A DNA stretch of 64,000 nucleotides from PALSA-612 sp963776735 (GTDB taxonomy: Bacteria > Actinomycetota > Thermoleophilia > Gaiellales > Gaiellaceae), in contig CAVZNV010000016.1 of assembly GCA_963776735.1 (NCBI GenBank), positions 62,001 to 126,000 on the forward strand. Direction: 5' to 3'. The notes under the pieces were generated by a model that was not told the DNA's origin, made no database searches, and was given only the letters and a program-made list of their open reading frames with translations. The position numbers and the translations under genes are program-made. How positions within the stretch are numbered: the first letter of the stretch is position 1; every line of letters starts with the position of its first letter. Below are positions 62,986 through 64,000 of the stretch, in pieces.

Positions 62986-63620
62986 TACTCGGCGAGCCCC
63001 TCGCGCACCGCGTAGAGCGCGGCCTGGGTGCGGTCGGAGAGGTGCAGCTTGGCGAGGATGTTCGAGACGTGCGTCTTCACCGTCTTCTCGGAGACGACCA
63101 GCTCGCGCGCGATCAGCTTGTTCGACATGCCGCGCGCAATCAGCCGCAGCACCTCGAGCTCGCGCACGGTGAGCGTGGCCGACGGCGGCGGCCCGCCCGC
63201 GACCTCCTGCATCAACCGCGCAGCGACGGACGGCGCCAGCAGGGCCTCGCCGCGGCTCGCCTTGCGGATCGCCTCGGCCAGCTCCGCCGGCCGCACGTCC
63301 TTGAGCAGATAGCCGGTCGCGCCGGCCTTGATCGCCGGGAACACCTTCTCGTCGTCGTCGAAGCTCGTCAGCGCGATCACCTTCGTCGCCGGCACCGACT
63401 CGTGGATACGCCGGATCGCGCCCACACCGTCCAGCTCGGGCATGACCAAATCCATCAGCACCACGTCCGGGCGCAGCCGCTCGACGAGCTCGACTGCCTC
63501 GGCACCGTTCGTCGCCTCGCCGCTCACCTCCATGTCGGCGAGCGTCTCGAGATAGGTGCGCAGGCCGTGCCGCACGAACGGGTGGTCGTCGGCGATGACG
63601 ACGGAGATCACGTCCGCCAT
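62985..63620 (-). CDS. NarL/LuxR-family DNA-binding response regulator
   Basis: 211 residues. The receiver domain has VVIADDHPFVRHGL, the phospho-acceptor Asp in VVLMDLVMPELDG, and a switch Thr and Lys in ALTSFDD and YLLKDV. The C-terminal LuxR helix-turn-helix is LTVRELEVLRLIARGMSNKLIARELVVSEKTVKTHVSN. No histidine kinase is visible next to it; the cyclase-domain protein upstream overlaps its start by 13 bases, so a shared signalling operon is likely. Confidence 0.93.
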   Translation of the reverse strand: MADVISVVIADDHPFVRHGLRTYLETLADMEVSGEATNGAEAVELVERLRPDVVLMDLVMPELDGVGAIRRIHESVPATKVIALTSFDDDEKVFPAIKAGATGYLLKDVRPAELAEAIRKASRGEALLAPSVAARLMQEVAGGPPPSATLTVRELEVLRLIARGMSNKLIARELVVSEKTVKTHVSNILAKLHLSDRTQAALYAVREGLAE

Positions 63621-64000
63621 TCCACCTCCCAGAGCCGATGGCGGCCGGTGAGGCCCTTGAGCTCGTGCTCGCCGCGGTCGGCGAACCCGACGCCGGCGAG
63701 GTCGCCGACCAGTGTTCGCGTGACGTCGGAGACGAGGATCTGGCGGCCGTCGGCAACCGCCGAGACACGCGCCGCGACGTAGATCGTGCGGCCGAAATAG
63801 CGGTCGTCCTCGGCGACGACGTCGCCCGTGTTGATGCCGACGCGCACGCCGAGCGGGTGCGACGCGAGCGCGCGCTGGATCGCGACGGCGCACTCGACGG
63901 CCGGACGCGCGCCCGCGAAGGCGAGCATGAACGAGTCGCCTTCCTTCTCCACCTCCGTGCCCGAATGGCGGTCGAGCAGGCTCCGCACGAGCTCGTCGTG
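63608..64000 (-). CDS. Class III adenylate/guanylate cyclase domain protein (5' partial)
   Basis: The frame is open to the right edge, so its start lies outside the window; about 130 codons are visible. They form the C-terminal part of a class III cyclase domain: EKEGDSFMLAFAGARPAVECAVAIQRAL, VRVGINTGDVVAEDDRYFGRTIYVAARV and the end HELKGLTGRHRLWEV. Many such proteins carry extra ATPase or receptor domains, which cannot be judged here. Stop overlaps the response regulator start. Confidence 0.82.
   Translation of the reverse strand, partial: HDELVRSLLDRHSGTEVEKEGDSFMLAFAGARPAVECAVAIQRALASHPLGVRVGINTGDVVAEDDRYFGRTIYVAARVSAVADGRQILVSDVTRTLVGDLAGVGFADRGEHELKGLTGRHRLWEVEWRT

Overview
The window is high-GC, gene-dense DNA with many GTG and TTG starts and short or overlapping gene junctions. 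It looks like a chromosomal segment of a deep-branching actinobacterium. A Thermoleophilia-like lineage (Gaiellales or Solirubrobacterales) is my best guess, from gene content and style only. I see no rRNA, tRNA, CRISPR array, insertion sequence or prophage.

Region 1 (1-12.2 kb) looks like the 3' end of an extracellular contractile injection system (eCIS) locus. A very large protein enters from the left edge. Two DUF4157 (eCIS-core metallopeptidase-like) proteins follow; they share an N-terminal tag and a middle beta-rich domain but differ at the C-terminus. One ends in an HNH-like nuclease tip and overlaps a HEAT-repeat gene. The other carries a second HExxH metallopeptidase-like domain. A TPR/Ig-like protein and a three-helix membrane protein close the cluster.

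Region 2 (12.2-30 kb) is mostly housekeeping: glutaminyl-tRNA synthetase, an MFS transporter with iolB and an SDR, cell-wall genes (NlpC/P60, peptidoglycan-binding protein, class A PBP), a glutathione transferase, a thioesterase, a MazEF-like pair, a PEP-mutase-family enzyme, an ftsH gene broken by a one-base frameshift, and one-carbon genes (cyclodeaminase plus fhs).

Region 3 (29-50.9 kb) is a fatty-acid/acyl-CoA catabolic region: phosphotransferase, SDRs, MaoC-SCP2, two thiolases, four-gene-overlapping livGFHM plus a binding protein, three acyl-CoA dehydrogenases, acyl-CoA ligase, quinone oxidoreductase and an FMN hydroxy-acid oxidase. Pieces resembling the LvaABC 4-hydroxyacyl-CoA pathway are present but separated.

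Region 4 (50.9-57 kb) holds a VapBC pair embedded in a four-gene overlapping cassette, a 1062-residue RecB-like nuclease/helicase and a divergent DUF3800 protein. Region 5 (57-64 kb) has treS-maltokinase, a Rieske-domain protein, a GNAT acetyltransferase, a LuxR-type response regulator and a cyclase-domain protein that leaves the window.

Two signals cut across the gene list. Several families of intergenic palindromes (REP-like) recur, one copy lying inside a coding sequence. Many genes also carry a TANNNT hexamer 6-8 bases before the start codon, suggesting widespread leaderless transcription.
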